A stretch of 64,000 bases of DNA, from assembly GCA_021323265.1 (NCBI GenBank), contig JAJTCO010000005.1, positions 48,507 through 112,506 on the forward strand, written 5' to 3'. Below the pieces are notes generated by a model that saw nothing but the letters and a program-made list of their open reading frames with translations, had not been told where the DNA came from and ran no database searches. The position numbers and the translations under genes are program-made. Positions 25,114 to 34,389 of the stretch are shown one piece after another. Source of the DNA: Pseudoduganella sp. Its GTDB lineage: Bacteria; Pseudomonadota; Gammaproteobacteria; Burkholderiales; Burkholderiaceae_D. Position 1 is the first letter of the stretch. Each line of letters opens with the position of its first letter.

Positions 25114-28100
25114 ATGAGCACCTCTTTCGAAGGTTCGCAAGCGTTCAACCGTCTCTCCAATGCATTCGAGAACGTGATCCCGAATTCGGGCTCCCTCATG
25201 CTGAACATTCCCCTCGTCAGCCTGATCGGCAAGCTGGACGGCATCGGCCTGTCCATCCAGCTGTCGTACGCGATGGGAACGCCCGGCCGCTTGGGCCTGC
25301 CGGACAACTGGAGCTTCAACATCCCCTTCCTGATCCCGGGCGAAGCGCTGGAAGTGAAAGGCATGCGCTACATCATCGACCCGGACTGGACCGATTCCAC
25401 CGGCTACGCCTCCGGCCTCAAGTACGAGAACAACCACGGCATCGCGTTTACCAACAATATTTCTGGCCAGCCCCTGCCGTACGGCCAGTCGGGCCAAAGC
25501 TACCAGTTCACCTACGCCGACACCGACGGCGCCCGCTACTTCTTCGACAGCACCGGCAAGCTCCTGATGCAGGCCGACCGGCACGGCAACTTCATCTATT
25601 ACGCCTACACCAGCAGCAACCTGCTGGACGCCATCACCGACAGCTTCGGCCAGCAGACGCGCTTCGGCTACAACCCGAACCAGATCGTCGTCACCTGCCC
25701 CGACGGCCGCACCACCACGCTCAACTACACGAGCACCGGCGTCAGCAGCCTGGTCGATCCGCTCGGACACAGCACCAGCTTCACCATGGTGCAGCAGAAC
25801 GGTTTCAATGTGATCAACACGATCGCCTACCCGTCCGGCAAAACCACCAGCATTGCCTACACCACCATCCAGTTCCTGGACACCAACGGCGCCACGTATT
25901 CGATCCCCGCGATTTCCGACCTGTATTACCTGGACCAGGCCAACACCATGCTGGCGCACTATCAGTACGCCTACGGTACGAACAGCGGCGGCAACACCTT
26001 CACCGGCTACCAGGGCGGCTACGCCCTGTCGAGCACGTCCGACGGCCTGCTCGACAGCAACAACACCCTGTACACGTACAACGTCGAAGTACGCAGCATG
26101 GACGCGGCCAACAATATCCTGGCCCTGAGCGACACCTCGTACAGCTTTGCCCACGTGCCGGTGCAGCAGAACACCTACATCATCGACGCCAGCGGCACCC
26201 AGCAAGGCTTCCTCCAGCTCAATTCGGTCTACGACCTGACGCCGGACCACCATAGCCAGCAGCCCAACTACCTGAGCCCGAAGCAGACCGAGCAGCTGTA
26301 CTTCGCCAATGCCGCGGCCAGCGGCGTCGCGCAGACCAAGCGCGTCTATGATTACGACGCGTATGGCAATACGACGTCCAAGCAGTCGAGCTCCTACAAG
26401 CCGGCCAGCGAGTCCTACACGACGGACCTGCTGGAGGCGGCCAGCTACTTCACGGGTCCCGGCATGACCATCAGCAGCCTGGTCAACGTCTCCACCCGGC
26501 AGGACTGCAGCACCAAGCAGGTGATCAAGACGGTCAATACGCTGTCGGCCGACAAGCTGGACGTGGCCGCGTCAACGGTCAGCTACAGCGACGACGGCGG
26601 CGCCACCTGGAACGACTGGAAGGCGCGCAACATGGTGTTCGACCCGTTCGGCCGCGAAGTGTCCGAGACCCTGCGGTGGGTCAAGGCCAACATGCCGGGC
26701 GTGCAGCAAGCCAGCACCCAGTATGCCTACAGCTACGACGCGGCCAACCTGGCCATCACCACCGCCATCACCGACGCGCTGGGTTTCACCAGCAAGCACG
26801 TGGTGAGCACCATGTACGGCAAGAAGGTGGCCGACATCCAGCCGTCCGGCGCGACGCTCTCCTACAGCTACGACAAGATCGGCCGCCTGCTCAGCGCACT
26901 GTCGCCAACGGGCCTGCGCACGACGTACGCCTACACCATCGTTGGCGTGGAAGGCGAGAACAGCACCACCAAGACGTCGCCCCTGGGCTACCAGACCAAG
27001 TCCGTCTACGATTGCCTGGGCCGCGAAACGGCAAGCTACGACAATGGCACGCCGGGCAATCCGGGCGCCCTGCGCACACTGTCGACCAAGCGCTACGACT
27101 TGCTGGGCAATGTTGTCGCCGAAACCGACATCTTTGGCAACCTGACCACGGGCAGCTTCAATTCGCTGGGCAAGGCCACGCGCTCAGTCGACCCGCAGCA
27201 AAACCAGACCGACGTGGTCTACGATTTCGCCGCCAACAGTGCACTGACCAGCCTGAACGGGGTACCGCAGAAAAAGGCGGTCACCGACAATTGCGGCAAT
27301 ACCGTCCTGGAAGAGAAATACCCGAACACGAAGAATCCGGACCAGGCGTCGCAATACACGCTGCGCCGCAGCAACGTCTACGGCGGTTTCGGCAACCTGC
27401 AATCGGCCCGGGTCAGCCGGCTCGACGGCGCGCTCGAAACCCTGCTGTTCGCCAATACCTACCAATACGATGCCGACGGCCAGCAAGCGCGCACCCAGTT
27501 CAGTGCGCCCGACGGCTCCGGCAGCGTCACCCAGGCCAGCTTCGACTTGAACAAGAAGGAAATCAGCCATTCCAGGCAAGTGACCTATCCGGACCAGCGC
27601 AACTATACCGTGGCAAGCGACGTGTGCCAATACGACGCCCTGGGCCAGATGACCAAGCTCACCAACAGGATGGAGCAGTCCGAGTCGTACGCCTACAACG
27701 GCGACAACCAGCTGACCGGCAAGACCCTCTTCGACGGCAGCCTGATCAGCTACCAATACACGCCGGACGGCCAGAAGGCGCAGGAATCCTGGACCGAGGC
27801 GGGCACCGCCTACGCCATCGCCTACGCCTACGACAAGGATGGCCGCCTGCTGACGACCACCGACAGCAGCGGCACCCTGGCCAATGCCTATGCGCTGGAC
27901 GGCGTACTCACCTCGATCGCCTACCCGGACGGCAAGAAGCTGGCCTACACGCTCGACCAGTACAGCCGGAAGGTCGGCATGGTCGACGTCAGCGGGGCGG
28001 CGTCCAGCTATACCTACACGCAGCAGAACCAGCTGGCCACGGTCAAGAACGCGCAGGACACGCTGACCTACGCCTACTACAAGGACACCAGCAAGAACAC

Positions 28101-29778
28101 CATCCTTGGCGCGCCAATGAGCGTGACGCTGGCCAACAACTACACCGAGACCTTCCAGTACGATGCGCATGACCGCAAGAACGCGACCCAGAAGCGCTCC
28201 AGCACCGGCCAGGTGATCCTGGACGAAAGCTGCGTGCTGAACGCCCTGAACCAGGTGGCCTCGAGCACGATGACGTCGGCGCTGAGCAGTGATGCCAGCC
28301 TGAACCGCCAACGCAGCTGCACCTACGACGCCTTCAAGCAGCTCACCAGCGATAGCGTGAAGAGCAGCAGCGGCGCCGCCATCAGCGACGACAGCTACCA
28401 ATACGACGGCAACGCCAACGTGCTGGTGAAGACGTCGAACGGCGTCGCCACCCGCTTCACCTACAACAGCATCGACCAGCTGGTCGCCTACACGGTCGGC
28501 AGCGGGCAAGCGCAAACGCAGCAGTACGACACCAACGGTCGCCTGGTGGTCGACGGCGACGGCAACGGCTACCGCTACGACCTGCGCGGCAAGCTGCTGA
28601 ACGTGGAAGGCGCCAGCAACACGCGCTACGGCTACTACCCGAACGAACTGCTGGCGACACGCTCCGGCCAGGCTGCAACTGTCCAGATGTACTACGACAA
28701 CACCCAGCAAGTGCTGAACGCCTACCAGAACGGCGCGGCCATGCAATTCCTGCTGGTGGGGAGCAAGCGCTACGCCGCTTACAGCGCAGGCAGCGCGCCC
28801 TACTACTACGGCGCCAGCCAGCGCCAGGATACCGTGCTCGGCCTGTCCGCACCGAACGCCAGCGGCGCCAGCCTGGTCGGCAGCGCCAGCTACCAGGCCT
28901 ATGGCGCGGAAACCGATGTCCACCTCGGCCTGGACGCGCGCAACAACTTCAGCTGGAACCAGGAATACAAGGATCCGGACAACCTGCTGGTCTACCTGCG
29001 CGCACGCTACTACGACCCGAAGACCATGCGCTTCCTCTCGCGCGACAGCACCCGCCTGGACAACCGCTACGCCTTTGGCAATGGCGACCCGATCAACAAT
29101 ATCGACCCGACCGGCAATGACGCCCTGGAGTATGTCTCGATCGGCCTCGGCGTGGGCGTGGGCGCCGCGGCGGTGGGCGTGGCCGCCTACGTCGCCATCA
29201 CCTACGGCGCCGCCTTCACGGCCGCCGTCGGCGGCACCGCGGCGCTGGGCACGATCGGCGCCGGCACCCTGGCCAGTGTCGCCGCCCTGACGCTGGGGCT
29301 TGGCACGGGCACCACAGGCCTGATCACCAGCGCCACCACATTGGCCACCGCCGCCGTGCTGGGCGTGACCGGCAGCGAGATCGCCATCGGCTCGGCCATC
29401 GGCACCACTCTCGGCACGGGCCTGGGCGCCTATGCCGGCTCCGTGCTGGCCGGCGGCGTGGGCCAGATCATCGGCACCATGCTGGGCGGCTCCATTGGCG
29501 GCTACGTGGGCACGGCCGCCGCCCAGGCCCTCGGCTACGTCGGCACGGCCAGCGAAGCGATCGGCTACGTCGGTGCCGTCGCCGCCGACGCCATCGGCTA
29601 CGTGGGCGCAACCGCCGCCAGCGTCGCAGCCACCGCCACCGAGGCCACGCTTGCCGCAGCGACGGCCGCCGCCACCATGGCGACGGATGCGGTCGCAGCG
29701 ACTGCCGCGGTCGCCACCGGGGCCGCCGCCGCCGCAGGCGACGCCGCGTTCGCCCTGTTGGCGCTGCTATTCCTGTGA
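25114..29778 (+). CDS. RHS-repeat protein with hydrophobic C-terminal domain
   Basis: A 1554-residue RHS/YD-repeat protein. Many YD-type repeats (YDAYGNTT, YSYDKIGRLLSALSPTG, YAYDKDGRLLTTTDSSG, YDLRGKLLNVEG) build the expected shell. The RHS-associated core lies near residues 1290-1336 (YLRARYYDPKTMRFLSRD, YAFGNGDPINNIDPTGND) and marks the usual cleavage point. The 218 residues after it are the variable payload: almost entirely Gly, Ala, Val and Thr, with GxxxG/AxxxG spacing (GLGVGVGAAAVGVAAYV, GTMLGGSIGGYVGTAAA) and GYVG repeats. It looks membrane-inserting rather than enzymatic. There is no PAAR domain, signal peptide or VgrG nearby. AGGAGC precedes the ATG. Confidence 0.88.
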   Translation: MSTSFEGSQAFNRLSNAFENVIPNSGSLMLNIPLVSLIGKLDGIGLSIQLSYAMGTPGRLGLPDNWSFNIPFLIPGEALEVKGMRYIIDPDWTDSTGYASGLKYENNHGIAFTNNISGQPLPYGQSGQSYQFTYADTDGARYFFDSTGKLLMQADRHGNFIYYAYTSSNLLDAITDSFGQQTRFGYNPNQIVVTCPDGRTTTLNYTSTGVSSLVDPLGHSTSFTMVQQNGFNVINTIAYPSGKTTSIAYTTIQFLDTNGATYSIPAISDLYYLDQANTMLAHYQYAYGTNSGGNTFTGYQGGYALSSTSDGLLDSNNTLYTYNVEVRSMDAANNILALSDTSYSFAHVPVQQNTYIIDASGTQQGFLQLNSVYDLTPDHHSQQPNYLSPKQTEQLYFANAAASGVAQTKRVYDYDAYGNTTSKQSSSYKPASESYTTDLLEAASYFTGPGMTISSLVNVSTRQDCSTKQVIKTVNTLSADKLDVAASTVSYSDDGGATWNDWKARNMVFDPFGREVSETLRWVKANMPGVQQASTQYAYSYDAANLAITTAITDALGFTSKHVVSTMYGKKVADIQPSGATLSYSYDKIGRLLSALSPTGLRTTYAYTIVGVEGENSTTKTSPLGYQTKSVYDCLGRETASYDNGTPGNPGALRTLSTKRYDLLGNVVAETDIFGNLTTGSFNSLGKATRSVDPQQNQTDVVYDFAANSALTSLNGVPQKKAVTDNCGNTVLEEKYPNTKNPDQASQYTLRRSNVYGGFGNLQSARVSRLDGALETLLFANTYQYDADGQQARTQFSAPDGSGSVTQASFDLNKKEISHSRQVTYPDQRNYTVASDVCQYDALGQMTKLTNRMEQSESYAYNGDNQLTGKTLFDGSLISYQYTPDGQKAQESWTEAGTAYAIAYAYDKDGRLLTTTDSSGTLANAYALDGVLTSIAYPDGKKLAYTLDQYSRKVGMVDVSGAASSYTYTQQNQLATVKNAQDTLTYAYYKDTSKNTILGAPMSVTLANNYTETFQYDAHDRKNATQKRSSTGQVILDESCVLNALNQVASSTMTSALSSDASLNRQRSCTYDAFKQLTSDSVKSSSGAAISDDSYQYDGNANVLVKTSNGVATRFTYNSIDQLVAYTVGSGQAQTQQYDTNGRLVVDGDGNGYRYDLRGKLLNVEGASNTRYGYYPNELLATRSGQAATVQMYYDNTQQVLNAYQNGAAMQFLLVGSKRYAAYSAGSAPYYYGASQRQDTVLGLSAPNASGASLVGSASYQAYGAETDVHLGLDARNNFSWNQEYKDPDNLLVYLRARYYDPKTMRFLSRDSTRLDNRYAFGNGDPINNIDPTGNDALEYVSIGLGVGVGAAAVGVAAYVAITYGAAFTAAVGGTAALGTIGAGTLASVAALTLGLGTGTTGLITSATTLATAAVLGVTGSEIAIGSAIGTTLGTGLGAYAGSVLAGGVGQIIGTMLGGSIGGYVGTAAAQALGYVGTASEAIGYVGAVAADAIGYVGATAASVAATATEATLAAATAAATMATDAVAATAAVATGAAAAAGDAAFALLALLFL

Positions 29779-29826
29779 TCCGAAACCAGCTACCGCTGTC
29801 CCTCAACCACTGAAAGGAAACACATC

Positions 29827-30342
29827 ATGAAAACCATCACACTGAGCGCCGCCGTGGCCGTCGCGGCCAGCACCTTGTTCGCAGCTTCCGCCCACGCGGG
29901 GGCCGGCGCCAACGTCAACGCCTGCATCAACTTGCCAACCAAGCCGATGCAAGCCATGACCGTACAGGTGACCGCCGGCGGCGCCGGCACCCACTGCATG
30001 AACGACACGGGCAAGAGCACCAGCTTCCAGGTCGACAACGCCGGCGTGACGTGCGCCACCGTCGGTTACGTCGAAGCGAAGGCCAGCTCCACCAAGGGCG
30101 ACACCTGCGCCACCGACTCCTCCAACTGGCCGCTCAGCTACAAGATCGTCAACACGGCCTTCAGCGGCACCACCCAATCGGGCTGGAGCGGTGCCGGCAC
30201 CAGGAACAGCATCAACCTGGAGAACCCATCCAAGGACACCGTGGTGTGCGGCAGCGATTCACTGTGCAACGCCACGTCCTGGAACTGGAACCACGGCACG
30301 CAAGGGCCGCTGTACATTATCTTCCAGCCGCAGGGCCAATAG
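29827..30342 (+). CDS. secreted six-cysteine protein downstream of RHS
   Basis: A 171-residue exported protein with signal peptide MKTITLSAAVAVAASTLFA...HA (cleavage near residue 25). The mature part has six cysteines (ACINLP, HCMND, TCATV, DTCATD, VVCGSD, LCNAT), enough for three disulfides, and is rich in Ser, Thr, Gly and Asn. I do not recognise the family. AAAGGAAA precedes the ATG, and it follows the RHS gene by 48 nt. Position suggests an immunity protein acting in the periplasm against the membrane-active RHS tail, or a co-secreted partner; neither is shown. Confidence 0.6.
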   Translation: MKTITLSAAVAVAASTLFAASAHAGAGANVNACINLPTKPMQAMTVQVTAGGAGTHCMNDTGKSTSFQVDNAGVTCATVGYVEAKASSTKGDTCATDSSNWPLSYKIVNTAFSGTTQSGWSGAGTRNSINLENPSKDTVVCGSDSLCNATSWNWNHGTQGPLYIIFQPQGQ

Positions 30343-30354
30343 GCGGAATCGGTC

Positions 30355-31620
30355 ATGGAGCGCATGCCAGGCAGCGGCGCGGTCATCCAGGGCATGGCCG
30401 GCACGCTGTCCTGGCAGCGTGCCGGCCTGCTCCTGCCGGGCCAGTGCCTGCTCGCCGCAGGCATCGGCGCGGCGGCCTGGATGGAGCGCGATACGCTGGC
30501 CCCGCTCGCCTTGCTGCTCCTGCTGCCGCTACTGGTGGCGTGCGCCGCAGGGCGCCGCGGCGCGTTCTGCATTGCCTTCGCCTACTACGGCAGCGCAACG
30601 CGCGCCGTGCCCGGCATCATCGGCTACTTCTTCCCGTCGCTGCCGCTGGCCGCCTGCCTGGCGCTGTGGGCCGCCCACTGCGCCCTGCTCGCCCTGCCCT
30701 GGGCACTGGCCCTGGCACCTTCCGATGCGCACCCAGGGCGGCGCGTTGCCAGGATGCTGGCAGCGCTGGTGGGCATGAGCATGCCACCGATCGGCCTGTT
30801 CCACTGGGGCTCGCCGCTGATGGCGGCAGGACTGCTCTATCCCGGCTGGCAATGGGCAGGCCTGGTACTCACCGCCATGCTGCTGACGCTGCTGGCCGCC
30901 TGCCAATGGAACAGCCGCCCATTCCAGGTGGCCTTGGCGGCAGCCTGCGCACTGTCCGCGCTCGCCAACCTCGGCCACCGCACCCCGGCAGCGCCTGCCG
31001 GCTGGCACGCCGTCTCCCTCGCATACGGCAAAAGCCCGGGCCTCTGGAGCGACGACATGGCCGCACGGCGCGCAGCGCTGGCCCGCATCGCCCTGCGCAG
31101 CCTGGACACGGGCGCCAAGGTCATCATCTTCCCCGAATCCATCGCAGGCTCCAGCCGCCGCCCGCAGGACGGCGTATGGCGGCCCGTGGCCGACCTTGCG
31201 CGCCGCAACGGCGCGACGGTACTGGTGGGCGAAGAGCGCTGGAACGCCGAGCGCACCGGCTTTCGCAACGCCCTGGTCGACTACGGCTCGCTGCAGGAAG
31301 GCGGCCAGGTCACGGTGTCATCCATGGTGCCGATGCCGGTGGGCGACTGGAAGTTCGGGCTGGAGGAAGGCGCCGAAACCAATATCTTCGGCAGCGACCT
31401 CGTCGTGCTGCACGGGCGCCGGGTCGCCTTCTCGATGTGCTACGAAGACTTCCTGCTCTGGCCGCACCGGGGCCTGCTGGCCGGACGGGCCGAACTGCTG
31501 GTGTCGGTCACCAACCAATGGCCATCGGCCGGCACCTCCGCGGAAGGCGCGCAAGATGTCTCGCGCCGCGCGCTTGCCAGGCTGGCCGGCGTGCCCCTGC
31601 TCACTGCCAAGAACCACTGA
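30355..31620 (+). CDS. TraB-like membrane carbon-nitrogen hydrolase
   Basis: A 421-residue protein. The first 200 residues form several membrane helices, and the rest is a nitrilase-type domain. It has AKVIIFPESIAG (Glu261) and FSMCYEDFLLWPHRG (Cys362), then VSVTNQWPSAGTS and ARLAGVPLLTAKN. This second-half pattern matches conjugal-transfer protein TraB of Agrobacterium-type plasmids, a relative of apolipoprotein N-acyltransferase. The catalytic Lys expected just before the VPMPVGDW segment is not visible (SSM instead; Lys333 lies shortly after). It starts 12 nt behind the six-Cys gene. It could acylate or deamidate a partner from the RHS cluster; this is speculation. Confidence 0.65.
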   Translation: MERMPGSGAVIQGMAGTLSWQRAGLLLPGQCLLAAGIGAAAWMERDTLAPLALLLLLPLLVACAAGRRGAFCIAFAYYGSATRAVPGIIGYFFPSLPLAACLALWAAHCALLALPWALALAPSDAHPGRRVARMLAALVGMSMPPIGLFHWGSPLMAAGLLYPGWQWAGLVLTAMLLTLLAACQWNSRPFQVALAAACALSALANLGHRTPAAPAGWHAVSLAYGKSPGLWSDDMAARRAALARIALRSLDTGAKVIIFPESIAGSSRRPQDGVWRPVADLARRNGATVLVGEERWNAERTGFRNALVDYGSLQEGGQVTVSSMVPMPVGDWKFGLEEGAETNIFGSDLVVLHGRRVAFSMCYEDFLLWPHRGLLAGRAELLVSVTNQWPSAGTSAEGAQDVSRRALARLAGVPLLTAKNH

Positions 31621-31629
31621 GGTGCCAAC

Positions 31630-32601
31630 ATGCGCGCCACCGCCCCTTACGCCAAGCTGACCGCCATGCCCTATGCGTTGATGCTGCCCTTGCTGCCGCT
31701 GGCCATGCTGGTCCCGCTCGCATTCATCCCCGCCCTGCCCGCCTACCGGATTCCCGAGCAGTTTCCCTTCTGGATCTTCTTCTTCGGCCTGCCGCACATC
31801 GTCTCCAGCTTCCAGACCATGTGCGACGCCGAATACCTGGCCGCCTACCGCCGCGAGACTGCCGTCATCCTGGCCCTGCTGGTGCTGCCGCTGGCACTGG
31901 TGACGGCCGGCGTGCCGGCCGCGCTGCTGCTGACGGTGGTGCTCATCCTCACCCAGCACCACGTCGTCGCCCAACAATACGGCATGGCCCTCGCCGTCGC
32001 CCGCATGCGTCCCGGCGCCGCGTTGTTTGTCTGCAAATGGAGCACGATGACCCTCGGCATACTCGCCACGCTGCTGACCTATAGCGCCAGCGACATCGCC
32101 GGCACGGCGCAGTCCGCGATCCTGCAAGCACTCGCCGACACGCTGGCCGCCCCGCTGCTGGCAGTGGTCGCCGCCAGCGGCGCCCTGCTGGTCTGGCGCG
32201 CGCGGCACCATCTCGCCGGCGCCGCCATCTTCGCGATGAACGTCCTGCTGTTTGCCGCAGCGCTGATCCTGATCTTGCGCACCCAATATGCGCTGCTCGG
32301 CCTGATGCTCGTGCGCATCCTGCACGACCTGTCGGGCTTCGTGGTGTACATCAGCCACGACAGCGCGCGCAACCGGACCCAGCGCAAGAACATGCTGTAC
32401 CGGCTGGTGCCGCTCCTGCCCGTATGGCTGCTCAACCTCGCCTTCGCGCTCGTGCTAGCCGCCGGCATGACCTGGCTTGCCAACCGGCTCGCATGGGTGG
32501 CGTGGCTGGTGACGGGCCTGACGATCGCGCACTACTACATGGAGAGCAGGATCTGGCGCGGCCCCACGCCCCACCGCCAGCACCTTCGATTCGCCGCCTG
32601 A
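31630..32601 (+). CDS. polytopic membrane protein with conserved-looking His residues
   Basis: A 323-residue protein with about eight membrane helices. I do not recognise its family. Histidines lie at helix edges in suggestive patterns: FGLPHIVSSF, LTQHHVVAQQYG, VRILHDLSGFVVYISHDSARN and IAHYYMESRIW. Such spacing resembles membrane di-metal enzymes (for example the Brp/Blh carotene-cleaving group) but the match is only by eye. GAGG overlaps the preceding stop and serves as ribosome site; the 9-nt gap implies co-translation with the TraB-like gene. It is the last gene before repeat copy 2. Confidence 0.55.
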   Translation: MRATAPYAKLTAMPYALMLPLLPLAMLVPLAFIPALPAYRIPEQFPFWIFFFGLPHIVSSFQTMCDAEYLAAYRRETAVILALLVLPLALVTAGVPAALLLTVVLILTQHHVVAQQYGMALAVARMRPGAALFVCKWSTMTLGILATLLTYSASDIAGTAQSAILQALADTLAAPLLAVVAASGALLVWRARHHLAGAAIFAMNVLLFAAALILILRTQYALLGLMLVRILHDLSGFVVYISHDSARNRTQRKNMLYRLVPLLPVWLLNLAFALVLAAGMTWLANRLAWVAWLVTGLTIAHYYMESRIWRGPTPHRQHLRFAA

Positions 32602-32606
32602 CCCAA

Positions 32607-32742
32607 AGCCGGTGCCAGGTCTGTCATTCGGCCAGCTAGCGCTATCAGTTGAGAAATCTCAAGACGCCATATCGCGCGGTTTTGCGTCTTGAGAAATGTC
32701 AAAGATACGTGCTGCGTGTCCGAATGACAGAGCTGACCCCGA
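32607..32742 (-). repeat. 136-nt palindromic (REPIN-like) element, copy 2
   Basis: Reverse-orientation copy of the element at 17064-17199, of the same length. Its central stem CTCAAGACGC/GCGTCTTGAG (32658-32667/32684-32693) is a perfect 10 bp, longer than in copy 1. It starts 5 nt after the last gene of the accessory block and ends 5 nt before the stop of the convergent LysR gene, so it may also act as a bidirectional terminator. Confidence 0.85.
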
Positions 32743-32747
32743 ATTGC

Positions 32748-33653
32748 TTAGGGGGGTGGGTCGGTGAAGTTGGATTCCAGCATGTCGAGGAAGGCGCGGG
32801 TCTTGGCGGGCATGAGGCGGCGGCCGGGGAACACGGCCCAGCCCGTCACTGCGGGGAAACACCAGTCGGGCAGCACGCGCACCAGCTCGCCGCGCGCGAC
32901 CAGCGGGGCGGCGAATTGGGTGGTGCAGGTGGCAATGCCCATCCCTGTCGCGGCCATGCGCGTCAGCAGCTCGGGGGAATTGGCCATCAGCCGCACCGGC
33001 AAGTCACGCTCCCAACTGGTCTTGTTGCGCGTCATGCTCCAGCGCACCAGGCCGTTGGGCATGCGTCGCAGGCTGAGCAGTTCGTGCTTGACCAGGTCGT
33101 CGGGGTGCTCCGGCAGGCCGTGCACCACGGTGTAGGACGGGGCGGCGTACAGGCCCCACGTGGAAATCAGCACCTTGCGCGCGGCAAGCGTGGCGTCGTC
33201 GGGCAAGTTGCCCATGCGGATGGCGATGTCGAAATTCTCGGCGACCAGGTCGACCCGGCGCGGCGACAGGTCGAGCTCGAGGGTGATGGCCGGGTAGCGT
33301 GTCATGAAGGCGGGCAGCATGCGCGCCAGGTGGATGTTGGCAAAGTCGGCCGGCAGCGAGACGCGCAGCAGCCCGCTGGGCGCCTGCTGGCGGTGCTGGG
33401 CCAGGGCGCCGGCCGCTTCCGTCTCTTCCGCAACGCGCCGCCCATGTTCCAGCAGGCTGGCGCCGAGCTCGGTCAGCACCAGTTTGCGCGTGGTGCGCGT
33501 GAGCAGGCGCTCGCCCAGCCGGCCTTCCAGCAGGGTCAGCCGGCGTGACACCGTCGATTTGGGCAGATGCAGCCGTTCGGCTGCCTGGCTCAGGCTGCCA
33601 TATTCCACGATGCGGGCAAACAGGAGCAGGTCGCTGGGGTCGAGGTCGGTCAT
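32748..33653 (-). CDS. LysR-family transcriptional regulator
   Basis: A 301-residue regulator. The N-terminal helix-turn-helix is clear (LLLFARIVEYGSLSQAAERL, LPKSTVSRRLTLLEGRLGERLL) and is followed by the periplasmic-binding-like effector domain (SGLLRVSLPADFANIHLARML, DIAIRMGNLPDD, GWAVFPGRRLMPAKTRAFLD). It belongs to the CrgA/AaeR-like subgroup that often controls a divergent oxidoreductase. Here it is divergent from the azoreductase-pirin pair across 115 nt, so it probably regulates that pair and itself. The inducer is unknown. Confidence 0.93.
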   Translation of the reverse strand: MTDLDPSDLLLFARIVEYGSLSQAAERLHLPKSTVSRRLTLLEGRLGERLLTRTTRKLVLTELGASLLEHGRRVAEETEAAGALAQHRQQAPSGLLRVSLPADFANIHLARMLPAFMTRYPAITLELDLSPRRVDLVAENFDIAIRMGNLPDDATLAARKVLISTWGLYAAPSYTVVHGLPEHPDDLVKHELLSLRRMPNGLVRWSMTRNKTSWERDLPVRLMANSPELLTRMAATGMGIATCTTQFAAPLVARGELVRVLPDWCFPAVTGWAVFPGRRLMPAKTRAFLDMLESNFTDPPP

Positions 33654-33658
33654 CTATT

Positions 33659-33724
33659 GTTCCATCAGTGGCACGATGTTATCCATTTTAACGGCTTCTG
33701 GAGCAAATATGGAACCGCTATAGT
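33659..33724. promoter_or_regulatory. lysR-azoR divergent control region
   Basis: GTTCCAT (33659-33665) and ATGGAAC (33709-33715) form an inverted pair 43 nt apart. The -10-like TATAGT (33719-33724) faces the azoreductase gene. The pair could be LysR contact sites, but the spacing is wide. Confidence 0.35.
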
Positions 33725-33768
33725 GACTCCATCGCAGCAACACACCAATTCTGACAAGGAGCACTACC

Positions 33769-34368
33769 ATGAAGATCCTGCAAATCAATTCCAGCGCCAA
33801 GTCCAGCGGTTCCGAATCCACCCGCGTGGCAAGCAACATCGTCAACAAGCTGCTGGCCGCCAATCCGGGCGCCACGCTGGAAGTGCGCGACCTGGCCGCC
33901 AAGCCGCACCCTGTGCTCGACGAGGCTGCCTTGCAGGCCCTGTTCACCCCGGCCGAGCAGCGCAGCGCCGAGCAGGCGGCCCGCGTGGCACTGGACGACG
34001 CCCTGATCGCTCAGGCACAAGCGGCCGACGTGATCGTGCTGGGCGCGCCGATGTACAACTTCGGTATCACGGTGCAGCTGAAATCGTGGTTTGATGCGAT
34101 TGCCCGCGCCGGGGTGACCTTCAAGTACACGGAGAACGGTCCGGTCGGCCTGTTGCAAGGCAAGAAGGTGTATGTCGCCACCTCGCGCGGCGGCATGCAC
34201 AAGGATGCGCCGACCGATACCCAGTTCCCGCACCTGAAGATGTTCCTGGCCTTTATCGGCTTGACCGACGTGGAGTACGTGTTCATCGAAGGCCAGGGCT
34301 ATGGTCCGGAAGTGGCCTCCCAGCAGAAGGCCGCTGCCGATGCCCGCGTCGAAGCACTGCTGGCCTAA
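33769..34368 (+). CDS. azoR: FMN-dependent NADH-azoreductase
   Basis: A 199-residue cytoplasmic flavodoxin-fold reductase. It has the N-terminal [20 protein letters not shown] (phosphate-binding loop for FMN), [22 protein letters not shown] and the TSRGGMH loop, all typical of AzoR/AcpD. The family reduces azo dyes and quinones with NADH and protects against electrophiles. CAAGGAG precedes the ATG. It is followed after 21 nt by a pirin gene, a common pairing under LysR control, which suggests a joint response to quinones or similar compounds. Confidence 0.95.
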   Translation: MKILQINSSAKSSGSESTRVASNIVNKLLAANPGATLEVRDLAAKPHPVLDEAALQALFTPAEQRSAEQAARVALDDALIAQAQAADVIVLGAPMYNFGITVQLKSWFDAIARAGVTFKYTENGPVGLLQGKKVYVATSRGGMHKDAPTDTQFPHLKMFLAFIGLTDVEYVFIEGQGYGPEVASQQKAAADARVEALLA

Positions 34369-34389
34369 CCAACGAACCAAGGAAGAATC

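Noticed and set aside
17064..32742. Composite transposon
   Set aside because: The flanking elements encode no transposase, no target-site duplication is visible, and none of the genes between is a recombinase.
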